A stretch of DNA of 64,000 nt from Conchocele bisecta (GCA_029237695.1 CM055271.1:79557488-79621487), one strand, 5' to 3'. Positions 37,281 to 49,789 are shown, numbered from the stretch's first letter. Notes: generated by a model from the letters alone, not told the origin. A program made the numbers and translations.

Positions 37281-37892
37281 ATATCCTTCATGACCAAGTT
37301 TGCCCCAGATCAGGGCCAGTGTTGTTCGTCATTCAGTCACTGAAATGTGGCTGTGACTGGTGAAATGGGGCTTATGGGTTTTGCAAACAGGGTAGATCCA
37401 GATCAGCCTGTGCATCCGCTGGGATCTGCACTGTTCGCCATTCCATCAATGAAACACCCGTCTTGGTTCCACTGAACAAGCAATATAGATCGTTATCAGG
37501 TTACAGCAGTGTGCTATTTGATCAGGAGCTACACTGGTCACAAATCCCATAATACCTATTTTCTCCAGTCACAGCCACGAATACGGTGCATATCATGAAA
37601 ACAAATATAATCAAATCCTACTGAGTTAATATACGCCAGCAGCCGATTGCACAAACAAATGCTAACTGAACTTATCTACATAAGGCCATAGCAAGTTCTT
37701 CCTCTGTTAAGCATCCGCGTAGGTAGGTTTTGAGAGTGGTTCTAAGGAGAAAAAAACTGTGTATGCTATTTTACACTATTTACTGGTGAAGTAATATGAA
37801 AATGGATTCGGGACTTGTCTAAGTTTTAAATCCGTTCATGAATTTGCACTTAATAAGTTTAATAAGAGTGTTTCTTATTATTTAGCGGCAAT

Positions 37893-37970
37893 TTAAATTT
37901 ATGTTAAAAACTTCATCAACCCTTTGCACACTGCAAAGGGTTGAAGAAGTTTTTAACATAAATTTACATT
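37893..37970. repeat. Fold-back element with 35-bp arms
   Basis: TAAATTTATGTTAAAAACTT with CATCAACCCTTTGCA at 37894 pairs with TGCAAAGGGTTGAAG and AAGTTTTTAACATAAATTTA ending near 37968; the loop is only a few bases. Confidence 0.8.
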
Positions 37971-38790
37971 CGTTTTTTTTTTTCAAAGCCTTGTTTGTTT
38001 TTACCGGATACGTAAGTAGGTTTTGGCTATCCATGTAGACGCTTAACCCGGTTGTCATTATTTATTTGTATTTCATAAAATGGACTTTCACAGTTTAATA
38101 ACAGAGTGCAATAAAAATCATAATACATTAGAGTAATAAATATGAATATGAGCTTGTGTAACGTTGTTATGATCACCATCTGAGTTGCACCTTATGGAAC
38201 CTCTGTAAGACGAACAACGGAGTAGTTCTGCAATCATACATTTACTGACACACAATCGATCGTGTCGGGGAATTAGCCTAAATATCTCAGAGTCGCGGGT
38301 TAACACCCGTGCCCAGACTACCAAACGGCACCTCAAGGCAACCCTGCGTGGGTCTGACCTTCTAACCAACCAAATTGAGAGCATATAGCACTAATGAGCA
38401 CGGCCTTATATATTCTACGGATGACATTTAATGCTATTGCATCCGAAAACCCAGATTGAACTGGCCCCCGCTGATGTATGCTTGTCTAAATATTATTATG
38501 CACCCAGTAATACTTGTTTAAAATCTGAGGAACATGCCATACCGTTATACTTGTTACAGAAAAGAGGTTTGGTGACCAGTACAGCTTCAATGTATGATAA
38601 TGTGCTTATGCTATGCATATAATCTAACATGTGTGATGCTTTAATATGATATTTATTAAACTCGTTGACTGATTGCATAGCCTCGTTTCTTATTAAATTA
38701 GTACACTCGTTTAATAACTATCATATTCAATCATCACTCATGTAAAATGCTCTATTTATGCATAAATTGAACATTACTCAAAGTATACGA
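37971..38790. other. Non-coding intron DNA
   Basis: No gene supported. A frame at 38118-38384 on the minus strand lacks any recognisable domain and is taken as chance. Confidence 0.4.
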
Positions 38791-38996
38791 ATTACAGTAG
38801 AACCTCTCTAAACCGGACACGCAGACAGTCTTTGTATCATTAATCTTATATGTTTCATTGGTGTATATTTACATGTATGATGATAATGACTGTTCGCAAG
38901 GTCGCAAAGCAGAGCCGCATACATTGGCATAGTCCAATGTCTGATGTACAGTGGAACATATCTAAACCGGTTTAGAGAGTTTCCACTGTACCAAGA
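38791..38996. mobile_element. pogo/Tigger-like MITE fragments
   Basis: ACAGTAGAACCTCTCTAAAC at 38793 and a short palindrome ACAGTGGAACATATCTAAAC / GTTTAGAGAGTTTCCACTGT at 38948-38992. Both resemble the element next to the gap at 15086. Confidence 0.6.
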
Positions 38997-39961
38997 TACT
39001 GGTTTAATCGGCAAATATTTGTTGAAGGTTTCCCAAATAAAACGAACGGAAAACGCAGTGAAAACGACCGGTTTGTACACCAATATGTAGAGATACGAGC
39101 TTCATTGTTTGTACTATATAAAGGCGTGTCGTTTCTGTCAACGCACCGGTTTGACTAGTTTTCATAACCTGTTCCTGGTTCGACAAACGAACGATAGACA
39201 CGAACGGCTTTCGCTTTTATAATTAGAAAACGATGATTTCGTAGTTTTACACATTTTATATTTAAAAACAACGACAACTATGCGAGAAAGATGAGCTGAA
39301 AGAAACGACAGGCGTTCAAATAGTGGAATTTATCGTTTATATAACCTGTGAAGTTTAGTATCATGAAATAATACACAAGATATTTGGTCCTTACGCAAAA
39401 CAAACGAGTGAGCATAGCGAACCGAGTTTGCTTAGCGATAGCATCCAATTACGTGGGCATTATTTCAAGATAATCAGCTTACCTGGTTCAATAAACGTTT
39501 TCTTATATTTCAAACACGATACTTTATAAAAAAAACCCAAAGCAAATCAAGCCACTATGGCCAAGAAGTTTGCAAATTAATTTCTGGAGGCGGATCGTAG
39601 TGAAGGCGATTCAGGAGGTGTGTCTGAGAATTTGATTGGCTGAAGGAAACACGTCATTTCTCCATATATGGTAAGAACACGAGAGTGATGTAAACTACTG
39701 ATGTCGAGTGGTGTAATATTTCTGTAAACTACTGGCTGAAATGTAAGGAAGCCGGATATTTACATGTAAACGAAAATATCGTTTTCACGTACAATACCGA
39801 CAAACGATAACAGTTTATATACACTATGATCTTTTTCACTTCGTTTTCCATTCGTTTTTATTTATTTTTGTTTGGGAAACTGCAACAAATGTTTACTGTA
39901 TGTACATGTAATAACCTCTACATTTTTGACGTAACATGCAAGAACAATATATATTTTAAAG
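38997..39961. other. Non-coding intron DNA before the 39962 exon
   Basis: No gene or strong repeat recognised; a TTAAAG splice acceptor ends it at 39961. Confidence 0.4.
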
Positions 39962-40145
39962 AACAAGAAAACCACCATACAGAAAATTGCTGAGTTTGTC
40001 GGTAAAACGTTAACGGAAGACGAACTTAGCAAGATAGACGAGCACACGGATATCGATAACATGAAAGGAAATGCCGCCGTCAACTACTCGTGGCACGAAG
40101 CGGAGTTTAAAACGAACAAGGATTACGGTGGATTTATTAACAATG
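39962..40145 (+). CDS. Cytosolic-type sulfotransferase, third visible exon
   Basis: Acceptor TTTAAAG at 39955-39961, donor AATG/GTTTGT at 40145/40146. It encodes KKTTIQKIAEFVGKTL, EDELSKIDEHTDIDNMKGN and ends DYGGFINN. This matches the IxKIAxFLGK, LxxIxxHTSFxxMK and terminal F-x-R-K-G region of SULT enzymes. The expected Arg-Lys-Gly PAPS-binding triplet is read here as Asn-Asn-Gly across the splice junction, which could weaken cofactor binding. It ends in phase 1, matching the exon at 62989. Confidence 0.8.
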
Positions 40146-40167
40146 GTTTGTATTGATTCAATGCATA

Positions 40168-40580
40168 TCCAATGTGTATGATCATGTGGTTACAACAACA
40201 ACAACGAGTACTGAAACTTCCACAAGCCCTCCGATTCAAAGTACGTCTTCTTTTATTTTGTCCTTATTATGTAGCGGATTTTTATGAAGTATGGCGCATC
40301 AAAAGCATCTTCTTAAGCTGCATTTGATGGTCTCGGTACTTTGGACCAAACTTCTGTCATTTTTGCGAAGAATCGATTTCCGTGTCAAAAACGACATATG
40401 TATGTGCCGGACTCCATTGACCACCACATACAGCTCATGAAGACGCGTTTGCTGCGCTTTTATTCATCAAAATTCGTTGCCTATTAAATAAAATATCAAA
40501 TAATACTTACTTGGAGTGGGCGCGCTTTCAACACTTTCAGCCATTGTTGTTTTTGTTGTAACCACGTGACCATGCACCTT
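40168..40580. mobile_element. MITE with about 35-bp inverted ends, copy 1
   Basis: Starts ATGTGTATGATCATGTGGTT, then ACAACAACAACAACGAGTAC, and ends GTAACCACGTGACCATGCAC plus CTT. It is about 410 bp and has a second copy at 47426-47860. Confidence 0.75.
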
Positions 40581-41002
40581 GATATCTTGTGTGACCGAAA
40601 CCACAAAGAACGGCATATGAGACGAGTCATTTAATTGTGTACCGAAGACGATGTGTGGTTTTTCAAAACAACTATTTACAGAAACTGTTGCATTTATGTA
40701 AATGACGTACATTGTATAAGTGACGAAATTGTCTATTCCGCATTGGTTCTAAACAGTTCGTTACATGTAACTTTCAACATCATTTACAGACTAAATCATA
40801 ATGTTAGTAACCATTTTTCGTGAAAAAAATGCACATCTTCATAGATACAAAATATAGTCGTATATGTGTTACAACACTGTTATCGGCATCATTACGAGGC
40901 GATAATCCTCGAGCGCTATAGCCAACTAATTAAGAAATAAAACAATCGGCTGTTGAGTTTACTGGGATATACATTACATTTGGTATGTTTAATGTGCGTG
41001 GA
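40581..41002. other. Non-coding intron DNA
   Basis: No gene or repeat recognised. Confidence 0.4.
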
Positions 41003-41640
41003 GTCCGGCGCAAATTTTAAACAGAACAAATGTATTGTGAATCACAGTAAACGCAACAGCCCATGGTTTTATTACTTATATTTACACTGCATTTTCTGAC
41101 AGTTTCAAAAATATAAATATGGCGCTCAAATTAAGAATAATATGGATTTAAGTCAGTTTGTCGCAATTCATGGAACAGCGACGTTGCCGGTCAATAGCGT
41201 GCAGTTATTGACAACCTCGATGGAAATTAATGAATCGTTCCCACGAATTAATAATTCGTTCCCTCAATTTAACAATTCGTTCCCACGAAATAACAATTCC
41301 TTCCCACGTGGGAACGAATTGTTATATCGTGGGAACGAATTGTTAATTCGAGGGAACTAATTGTTAAATTGAGGGAACGAATTGTTATTTCGTGGGAACG
41401 AATTAATACAAAAATCCATGTCACCTGTGAGGCTCCGTAATCATCAACATTTGCCATGTACTCTGTGAACGCAGCTGTGTCTGGTGAAATGGGGCTTACG
41501 GGATTTACGACCCGTGTAGATCCTAATCAAGTAACGTCTTCCTGTCGGCTGTTAACGATATACATTGTATATTTCTTGTTAGAAGCATGATGTGAGTTTC
41601 ATTGATGGAATGGCGAACAGTGAATATCCTATTTATATTA
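41003..41640. mobile_element. Fold-back module, copy 1
   Basis: Begins GTCCGGCGCAAATTTTAAAC and ends TGAATATCCTATTTATATTA. Its centre (about 41225-41410) is a palindromic array of AATTCGTTCCCACGAA and GTGGGAACGAATTGTTA words. The module recurs, 75 bases longer, at 43734-44445 inside the neighbouring element. Confidence 0.85.
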
Positions 41641-41756
41641 ATCAGACTGTGCGTATGCACATGCTGATCCCGATCTACACTGCTCGCAAAACCGATACGT
41701 CCAATCCCCAGTGACTGCCACATATACATAGGCACAGCTCGCCAACGTGTCAATGG

Positions 41757-42048
41757 GATGATACAGGACTTTAGAAGGTCACCTGCCCTGTATTGACCGA
41801 ATATATACTGACTGATAACATATTGTTGTATCAGGCACAAACATCCGGGTTACAGCGACGTGAAAAATTACTTTCCATTGATCGGATGACGTCACGTGAC
41901 GTTACCGAATGACGTCAGTATAATGACGCTACGTAAACAAGTCCGCATTTTGTGCATATATAACGACGTCATATGTGGTCATTTCCAAGCATAACACCTT
42001 ACCTGATATATAAAATACCAGGTTGCCGTATTTTGATATCATAAACCT
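41757..42048. repeat. Host repeat carrying the empty site of the large transposon
   Basis: CGAATATATACTGACTGATAACATATTGTTG at its core joins, without a break, the two sequences that flank transposon copy 1 (23341-23371 and 33061-33100). The single TA is at 41816-41817. The repeat continues on the far side of the element at 46637-46750. Confidence 0.85.
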
Positions 42049-42432
42049 TGAGCCACCAATAACCCCCCCCCCCTCCCCCCCGTGTGGGATTTTTGGTCAG
42101 TATGATTTTCGGATTCAGTAACCTATTGTCTATCAAACCTGATTGTCTGCGCCTACAAAGCCGATGGATGAACAAATGGCGGCCATTTTCCAAAATGGCC
42201 GCCATACAAAACTGGGTGGTTTTAGTTCAGGCCGATATGTGTCATTTAAATCACGTTCTTCCAAGTTAAGCGATATCATTTTTTCACTAATTGAGTATAA
42301 AATGACTTACAATAAGTTTTATATTGGATACCATCCTCAAATAGCCACAATTATCAAAATGGCCGCCAAAATACTTTGTTTATGCTTGCAACATTTTTTT
42401 TCACCACACGATGAGCTACCTACAATTTAATC

Positions 42433-44996
42433 ATGTCAGTAGCAACATATTCACATGGCAGATCCTTTTTCACATCGATTTGCATTATTTCTGGTGTGCT
42501 ATCAACGGTAATTATTTTCAAAATGGCCGCCAAACAGGTATTATATAATGGCATGGCCCTTTCGGGTATTTTTGTCGTTGTGAACAACGACACGCAGAGA
42601 AAGACAAAGGAGTTAGTAGCTGAACGAAATATATTTGGGCAGCTAATTTCAATTGCTCTCAAACACAACATTGACATGGAAAAGGTGCTTAGCTACCCAT
42701 TGGGACCTGTGCCATGGTCGCTCGCCATTGCGGATGGCTCGCCAGCAAAATCTGATAAAGCTAAACTCATGCACCAGCTTGAAGGTCAATCGCATAGTGT
42801 TGATGTACCTCCGACGGGTCAAGTGAGCTATATTATTGACGGCAATGCACTGTTACATATGCAGACCGCTTTGCCAAACACATTCGCGGATCTTGCAGAT
42901 AACATATATCATCAGCTCCCGAAAGTTGAGCGTGTTGATTTTGTGACAGATACATACCAAGACTTGTCAATAAAAGCATCTGAGCGACTACGCAGGGGTA
43001 CATCAAATACGTACATTATAAAAGGACCTGTCACAAAAGTTCCACGAGATTGGAAACTGTTCTTGTCAAACAATTCAAACAAAACACAACTAATTAGACT
43101 TCTCATGTCTGAATGGATGCAAGGTAAGTACGCTCCAAAGCTGATCGGCAAGACTATTCAGTTTGTAAGCGGTGAACAATGTATGCAGCTAACTATCACT
43201 GATGGTAAGACTACACAAACTGTTGAGATAGAGGAGTTGCACTGATCGCAAGAGGAGGCAGATACACGGCTAATCCTGCATTGTGCGTACCATGCACTGC
43301 ATACACCAGAGAACAGCATCATTTTTGTGAGATCCCCAGACACGGATGTGTTTGTTTTGATGTTGAAATTCGGACAGAAGCTGAAACAACAACTGCTGTT
43401 AGATACCACAGTTGGGAACAAGAGGCGGCTGGTTGACATACATGGTGTCATTGGAGACATAGGAACTGAACTGTGTTTGGCATTGCCTGCACTCCATGCT
43501 TTTACAGGCTGTGATAGCACAAGTGCTTTCGTTCGGTGTGGTAATGTTACTCCTTTGAAAACACTCCAGCGGCATCCATAGTTTATTGAAGCCTTCCAGA
43601 AGTTGGGAATGTCTCAGTCAGTTGATGAAAAGCTATTTCAAACGCTTGAACACTTTGTATGCTTGCTGTACAACAAATCAGACATTACAGATATCAACAA
43701 GCTACGAATGGAGCTATTTCTACAAAAGTGTAGTCCGGCGCAAATTTTAAACAGAACAAATGTATTGACCATCACAGTAAACGCAACAGCCCATGGTTTT
43801 ATTACTTATATTTACACTGCATTTTCTGCTAGTTTCAAAAATATAAATATGGCGCTCAAATTAAGAATAATATGGATTTAAGTCAGTTTGTCGCAATTCA
43901 TGGAACAGCGACGTTGCCGGTCAATAGCGTGCAGTTATTGACAACCTCGATGGAAATTAATGAATCGTTCCCACGAATTAACAATTCGTTCCCTCAATTT
44001 AACAATTCGTTCCCACGAAATAACAATTCCTTCCCACGTGGGAACGAATTGTTATATCGTGGGAACGAATTGTTAATTCGCTGAAACAAATTGCTAAATT
44101 GTCGTTAAATTCGAGAGAACGAATTGTTATATCGTGGGAACGAATTGTTAATTCGAGGGAACTAATTGTTAAATTGAGGGAACGAATTGTTATTTCGTGG
44201 GAACGAATTAATAAAAAAATCCATGTCACCTGTGAGGCTCCGTAATCATCAACATGTGCCATGTACTCTGTAAACGCAGCTGTGTCTGGTTAAATGGGGC
44301 TTACGGGATTTACGACCCGTGTATATCCTAATCAAGTAACGTCTTCCTGTCGGCTGTTAACGATATACATTGCATATTTCTTGTTAGAAGCATGATGTGA
44401 GTTTCATTGATGGAATGGCGAACAGTGAATATCCTATTTATATTACGTGGCGTGGTAATGTTACTCCTTTGAAAACACTCCAGCGGCATCCAGAGTTTAT
44501 TGAAGCCTTCCAGAAGTTGGGAATGTCTCAGTCAGTTGATTAAAAGCTATTTCAAACGCTTGAACACTTTGTATGCTTGCTGTACAACAAATCAGACATT
44601 ACAGATATCAACAAGCTACGAATGGAGCTATTTCTACAAAAGTGTAGCCCCAGGACTGGCGATCTTCTTTCGACGTACAATGGGGCTGACCTGAGCCTTT
44701 TACCACCATGCAGATCGTCACTGAAAATTCATGTAGCAAGAGCCAACTATCAAACGCTCATTTGGAACAATGTTGACCGGCGTGATGCAGACATACCGCC
44801 ACCAGATGAACATGGATGGGAAATTAACAATGGCTTGTTAGAATGCATGTGGACAGAAGGAGATCACCTGCCAAGTGAAATGGTTGATCTGTTAATAGAT
44901 GAACGGGATGACGTACCTGATACTGATGAAACAGAACATCCTGAAGCAGAGAGCCTACTTGATGCCATGTTTGACACTGATGACGCGTATGACTAG
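42433..44996 (+). pseudogene. PIN-like protein gene of a repeat family, broken and interrupted
   Basis: An open frame from 42433 (a better start may be MAAKQV at 42523) encodes VLSYPLGPVPWSLAIADG, then SYIIDGNALLHM and RVDFVTDTYQDLSIK, which look like acidic residues of a PIN/FEN-like nuclease fold, to a TGA at 43243-43245. The frame goes on with SQEEADTRLILHC, VRSPDTDVFVLML and LPALHAFTGCDSTSAF. I recall these strings from a multicopy unnamed family in cnidarians and molluscs. A TAG follows at 43579-43581. At 43733 a 718-base insertion interrupts the gene; after it 196 bases are repeated and the gene continues to 44996 (WEINNGLLECMW and an acidic end). Nuclease function is inferred only. Confidence 0.65.
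43734..44451. mobile_element. Fold-back module, copy 2, inserted in the PIN-like gene
   Basis: The body 43734-44445 matches 41003-41640. It is flanked by direct repeats of equal length, 43538-43733 and 44452-44647 (196 bases each), taken from the gene. The copies differ at few sites: GAG at 44494-44496 versus TAG at 43579-43581, and GAT-TAA versus GAT-GAA in the copy near 44540. Confidence 0.85.
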
Positions 44997-45003
44997 TGGA
45001 TTT

Positions 45004-45830
45004 ATCTTAACCTACTCTCACAATTAGAACTTCACATAACTTGCCTGATGTTGTGAGGATCGCAATTTGAATATTGTAAACCATGATGTATTTTGCCTCT
45101 TGAATTGTATTATATGTGGCTGGAACGTTTGTATATTGTGTTTCATCTTGTCTGATGCTGTGATGATTGCCTCGCCATAGATGCGATGTTTTGAAATTAA
45201 CAACATGTATACATTTGTGTTTGCAAGTTGAATGCTGTAAACCATGATATATGTTGCCTCTTGAATTGTATTATATGTGGATCAAGCTGTTGCCTATTGT
45301 GTTTCATCTTGCCTGATGCTGTGAGGATTGCCTCGCCACAGGTGCGATGTTTTGACTTTAACAACATGTAGAATAGTTTGTATTGCAAGTTGAATACTTT
45401 AAACCATGACATGTGTTTCCTCTTGAATTGTATTATATGTGGATTACGTTTTTGCCTATTGGGTTTCATCTTGCCTGATGCTGTCAGGATTGCCTCGCCA
45501 CAGGTGCGATGTTTTGACTTGAACAACATATAGAATATTTTGTATTGCGAGTTGATTACTGTAAACCATGACATGTGTTTCCTCTTGAATTGTATTATAT
45601 GTGGATTACGTTTTTGCCTATTGTGTTTCATCTTGCTTGATGCTGTCAGGATTGCCTCGCCACAGGTGCGATGTTTTGACTTGAACAACATGTAGAATAT
45701 TTTGTATTGCAAGTTGAATACTGTAAACCATGATGTATGTTGCCTCTTAATTGTATTATATGTGGATTCAGTTTTTGCCTATTGTGTTTCATCTTGCCTG
45801 ATGCTGTGAGGATTGTCTCGCCACTATAAC
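45004..45830. repeat. 161-162 bp satellite, about five units
   Basis: Units contain AATTGTATTATATGTGGATT, GTTTCATCTTGCCTGATGCT and ATTGCCTCGCCACAGGTGCG. Because the period is close to a multiple of three, one minus-strand frame (45197-45712) stays open over several units; this is a by-product of the period. Confidence 0.88.
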
Positions 45831-46590
45831 GAGATTATTAATGTTGTAGATCAACTATTGTTGCCGATAATGATCTAGTGCCCCGAAATGTTTGAATATT
45901 CGGATATATTTCAAAATCGGTACCGTCAATTTTTATTTGAGAAATGTCCGTACAGACGGACGAAAACACGGACTCATAGTATATTTAGTAAGTATGGACA
46001 ATAATGTTACATATTGGAGTTGTTTTCAATCCATAGTAAGCGGCTATAATGTTGTTAAATTGCATAATATTACATACCTGTTAAATTGCCATTGTAAAAT
46101 GAGTGGGTGGGGAATGGTCGAAAATACGTTATTTTTCACTTTGTATATTTTGTGGTAGACACTAATTAGTCGACGTATATACATTGGATATGTTCAATTG
46201 GCCCTACTAGACTACATTGACATTGATAAAATGAAAAAACGCCAACTTTTCATAAAGTTATTAACATGTATATTTTACCATTGAAATTGGGAGGGTGGGG
46301 TAATAAAACCTGTAAAATATGACTTGTAGATTGTCAGATTTATTTCAATTGTATATTATTCTATTCCATGGTGTTCAAAATCACGGAAAACGTACGAAAA
46401 TACCATCTTATTCGAACAAAAGGATATAAGTTAGGCATTTTTTATTAAAAAATGCGATTTTTCAAGATACTAAAAATACCGAGGGTGACATACTTGAAAA
46501 TGGCGCCATATGTTCATCCATCGGGTTACAGAGCGCAGACAACGGATTAACACTCATAATTGAATGTAGTTTCAGGAAATATATGTCTGC
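45831..46590. other. Non-coding right part of the PIN-like element
   Basis: No gene supported; A/T-rich DNA without a recognised repeat until the G-run at 46603. Confidence 0.4.
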
Positions 46591-46636
46591 AAAAATCCCA
46601 CAGGGGGGGGGGGGGAGGGTTTCGGTTATTGGCTCA

Positions 46637-46750
46637 CGGTCTATCAAGTTTATGAGGCTCGGCAAGCCTCGGAATTCCTACGCGTTTCCTAGCCTTGCCG
46701 GATAAACGTGATATCAAAAGACGATAACCTGGTATTCTCTATTTACGACA
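46637..46750. repeat. Host repeat, right remainder
   Basis: CGGAATTCCTACGCGTTTCC and AACCTGGTATTCTCTATTTA match 33285-33355; with 41757-42048 it makes up the interrupted repeat. Confidence 0.7.
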
Positions 46751-46914
46751 TGTACTCCTATAGTTCTTACATTAGGATAATACCTCTTTCCATTGAATAA
46801 CACATGTACACATGTACAGTAGCAGTAAAGTTTATGATTCATAATTTGCCTTTCGGAGTGTTCTAACACTGTCTGTACTCTTTGAACTGTTGCATATATA
46901 TTTTATTATGCTCC

Positions 46915-47330
46915 CCGAAAAATAAATTCAGGAAGCATATAGTTACCGCTTTGTCCGGCGCCTGAGTTTTACGTAAAAGTTTTTCAAATTGCTATATCTC
47001 AGTAACTGCTTGGGATATCAACTTGAAACTTCATATACACATTGATCACCATCCATATTTGTATTGTATACCAAAAACATTCTGCCCAGAAGCCCAACGT
47101 CAAGGTCAAATGACTTTAAACTTTTTGTTAAAGTTTTACGTTAAAGGTTTTCAAATTGCTATATCTCTGTGACCGATTGTGATATCAACTTGAAACATCA
47201 CATACGCATTGATCACCATTTATTGTGCTTAATAAGCATAATAGGCCAATAGCCAGGGTCAAGGACTTTGAATTTCAATCCAGGCGTCATCGAGGAGGAT
47301 TTGTCGGATTTGCCGACCATCTAGTTAATA
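46915..47330 (+). repeat. Dispersed repeat of the CAAGGTCAAATGACTTT type
   Basis: Two internal units (TTTTTCAAATTGCTATATCT, AACTTGAAACTTCATATACA) and an end GCCGACCATCTAGTTAATA, similar in style to repeats at 26930-27480 and 33690-36235. Confidence 0.6.
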
Positions 47331-47425
47331 TTGGTATTCATCCGGCGGAACATATGAATGTGTATTGCATTGTTTCCTATGTTCTATAGACTAAAGTCCT
47401 TATCTTAACAATTACATTAGACATC

Positions 47426-47860
47426 AAGGTGTATGATCACGTGGTTACAACAACAACAACAAGTACTGAAACTTCCAGAATTCCTCCGATTCAACGTACG
47501 TATTCTTTAATTTTGTCATTATTATGTATCAGATTTGATGAGATATAGCGCATCAAACGCGTCTTGTTCAGCTGCATTTGGTTGTCTCGGTACTTGGCCC
47601 AAACATCTGCCGTTTTTGCGAATAATCGATTTCCGTGTCTACTGACACGCAACTCGATTGTTCGCAAAAACGACATAACTGTGTGCCGGACTCCGGGGAC
47701 CACCAAATGCAGCCCATGCAGACGCATTTCCTGCGCCATATTTCATCAAAATCCGTTTCCTATTAAGGAAAATATCAAATAATAATTACTTTGGAGTGGG
47801 CGAGCTTTCAACACTTTCAGCCATTGTTGTTGTTGTTGTAACCACGTGACCATGCACCTT
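47426..47860. mobile_element. MITE with about 35-bp inverted ends, copy 2
   Basis: Starts AAGGTGTATGATCACGTGGT and ends ACCACGTGACCATGCACCTT; the body aligns with the copy at 40168-40580. Confidence 0.78.
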
Positions 47861-48735
47861 GGATATAGACACCATAAAAGTTTCAATATTGCTCCATAGA
47901 AATTATTTTAAAGTTGACCCCTTGCATATCCAACTTTCGCGGCCATCGTACCTGGAAAAAATCCATAGTGACCACATGGCCAATTTCAGCTGACCAATAC
48001 GTCATGGTCAGTCGGCAATTTCCGTGATATCGGCTTTTTCCGTAATCTCTCGGAAATCTACATGTGTCACGTGATGTACGTAATTTTATCGATATGTAAA
48101 TCGATAATCCATGTACATGTAGTGTGGCGATTCCACCATTGACCACTGTGATCTTATTTCTAACCATATCAAATAAAGATGAAATTATATTAAGTATTGC
48201 AAGTTGCAATTATGTCAAAGATAATCAAATAAGACAAAGTCTATGCTGAAATTACAAATTCTGTTTAGTTTGCAGAAAATAATTCTACCCTGGTTGTACA
48301 AATAAAGTTCTAGGAAGTTTAGTTTGCAGTACTAATCGTTAAATCGCGTAAATAATTACAGATGACCGATGTACTCGTTATATATATTCTCAGACTGGCG
48401 AACTTTTTTTAACTTAATATTTCGTGCAATATACATGTAGCCTAATGCAAAACAGCGATTGAAACCAGTGTATACCCAGATCAAGCTGCGCATCCTGAAC
48501 GGGGTCTCTATCCTGGTTGTACAAATATAATTCAATGAGGTTTAGTTTAGTTTGCAGTAAATAATTCGCGATGATTCTGCTTAATTCCCTGGAAATAAAA
48601 ACAACACATTTCCATTTATTGACAATTTTATAATTTGTTAAACTTTCACCAATACTAGTTTCGATAATCGGTGGAAATCTCGTTAATATTGCCGTGAAAT
48701 CAAGAGAAAGCATGCAACGATACAAATAGTTAATA
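47861..48735. other. Non-coding intron DNA
   Basis: No gene recognised. A stretch AACCATATCAAATAAAGATG near 48160 recurs at 59470 and 59780 on the other side of transposon copy 2. Confidence 0.45.
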
Positions 48736-49789
48736 CAGAGTGGCCTGCGGTTCTCTTACCAAGCGAATTGCAATTCCTGGAGCGCAGGATTGCAATTCGC
48801 GTTCCCATTAATTGCAATTGGACCGCAATCGGACCGCAATCGGACTGCAATCATGTGACCGCGGTCCAAAGAGTTGGTTGCGGAATTGCAATACTTATAG
48901 CGCAGTTCGCGCTGCGCTCCGCTTTTAATTGCAATTTACGCTCCTTTGTTTCTGTAAACTGCGAAAGAATGACCGCTTTACGCTGCGCTCTGCGGTAAAA
49001 CCAGCGGACCGCTCTGCTTAACCAATGCGGCAATAAAATCGAAATAGTTGACAAACGTATCCGTGTTCCAATCCAAAATTTTATCCCATCTATCTAATTC
49101 AAAGTGACTACCCTAGAAAGTCAGCGGTATTTGTGATCTGTTTTTTTGGTGCGCAATATAAATCGGCGGGTTATTGCCAGACAAACAGTGAAACATTGAC
49201 CTTGACAATTTCTTGGACAAAACAAAATGTCGTCACTCACTCACTGCCGTTCCGAATATCAAGAACACATTAATAGACACCACCATGCTGACAATATATT
49301 TATTTTCATATAAAATCAAATGATAATGTGTGGTCTACGGTATAATATAGCAAAACAAAGCATCAAATTTGCGTTTTGTTTAGTTTTTCGTCGGTATAAA
49401 ATTACGTTTTCCTATTATGTTGACATTATTTCGACGCGATCCTATAGTCGACATGACAATTTCTGAGATCAATACAACTTTTCATAATGTCTTTCAATTT
49501 CAAGCTGCAAGGAGACTGTGAATTGCATATTAACCATAATAACATGGTGAACATATTGATAATAATTTTAAAAGAAAAGCATATTTTAATTTTCGAAACC
49601 TGATCATAAAAATTAAAATATTAAAAAAAAAAATTATAATTAGATTTATATTACTGCAAACGTTCTGTTCTAGCTGTTGATTTCTATTGGCCCGATTCAA
49701 ATTTTGTGAAGATAATATTTATTCCGGTGATAGCCATTTATTTAAAATAAAACGGTTTACTTGTGTCACAGAGTGAGAAAGATAAATAA

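Larger units (their letters stand above)
42049..46636 (+). mobile_element. TIR element carrying a PIN-like gene
   Basis: The left end TGAGCCACCAATAACC plus a C-run, TGTGGGATTTTT, is the inverse of the right end (AAAATCCCACAGG, a G-run, GGTTATTGGCTCA). The element splits the host repeat whose halves lie at 41757-42048 and 46637-46750. It contains a broken PIN-like gene, an inserted fold-back module and a 162-bp satellite. No transposase of a known superfamily was recognised, so the PIN-like protein may be the element's own protein. Confidence 0.7.

Noticed and set aside
38118..38384. 88-codon Arg-rich minus-strand frame
   Set aside because: No domain, promoter or conservation visible; chance frame.
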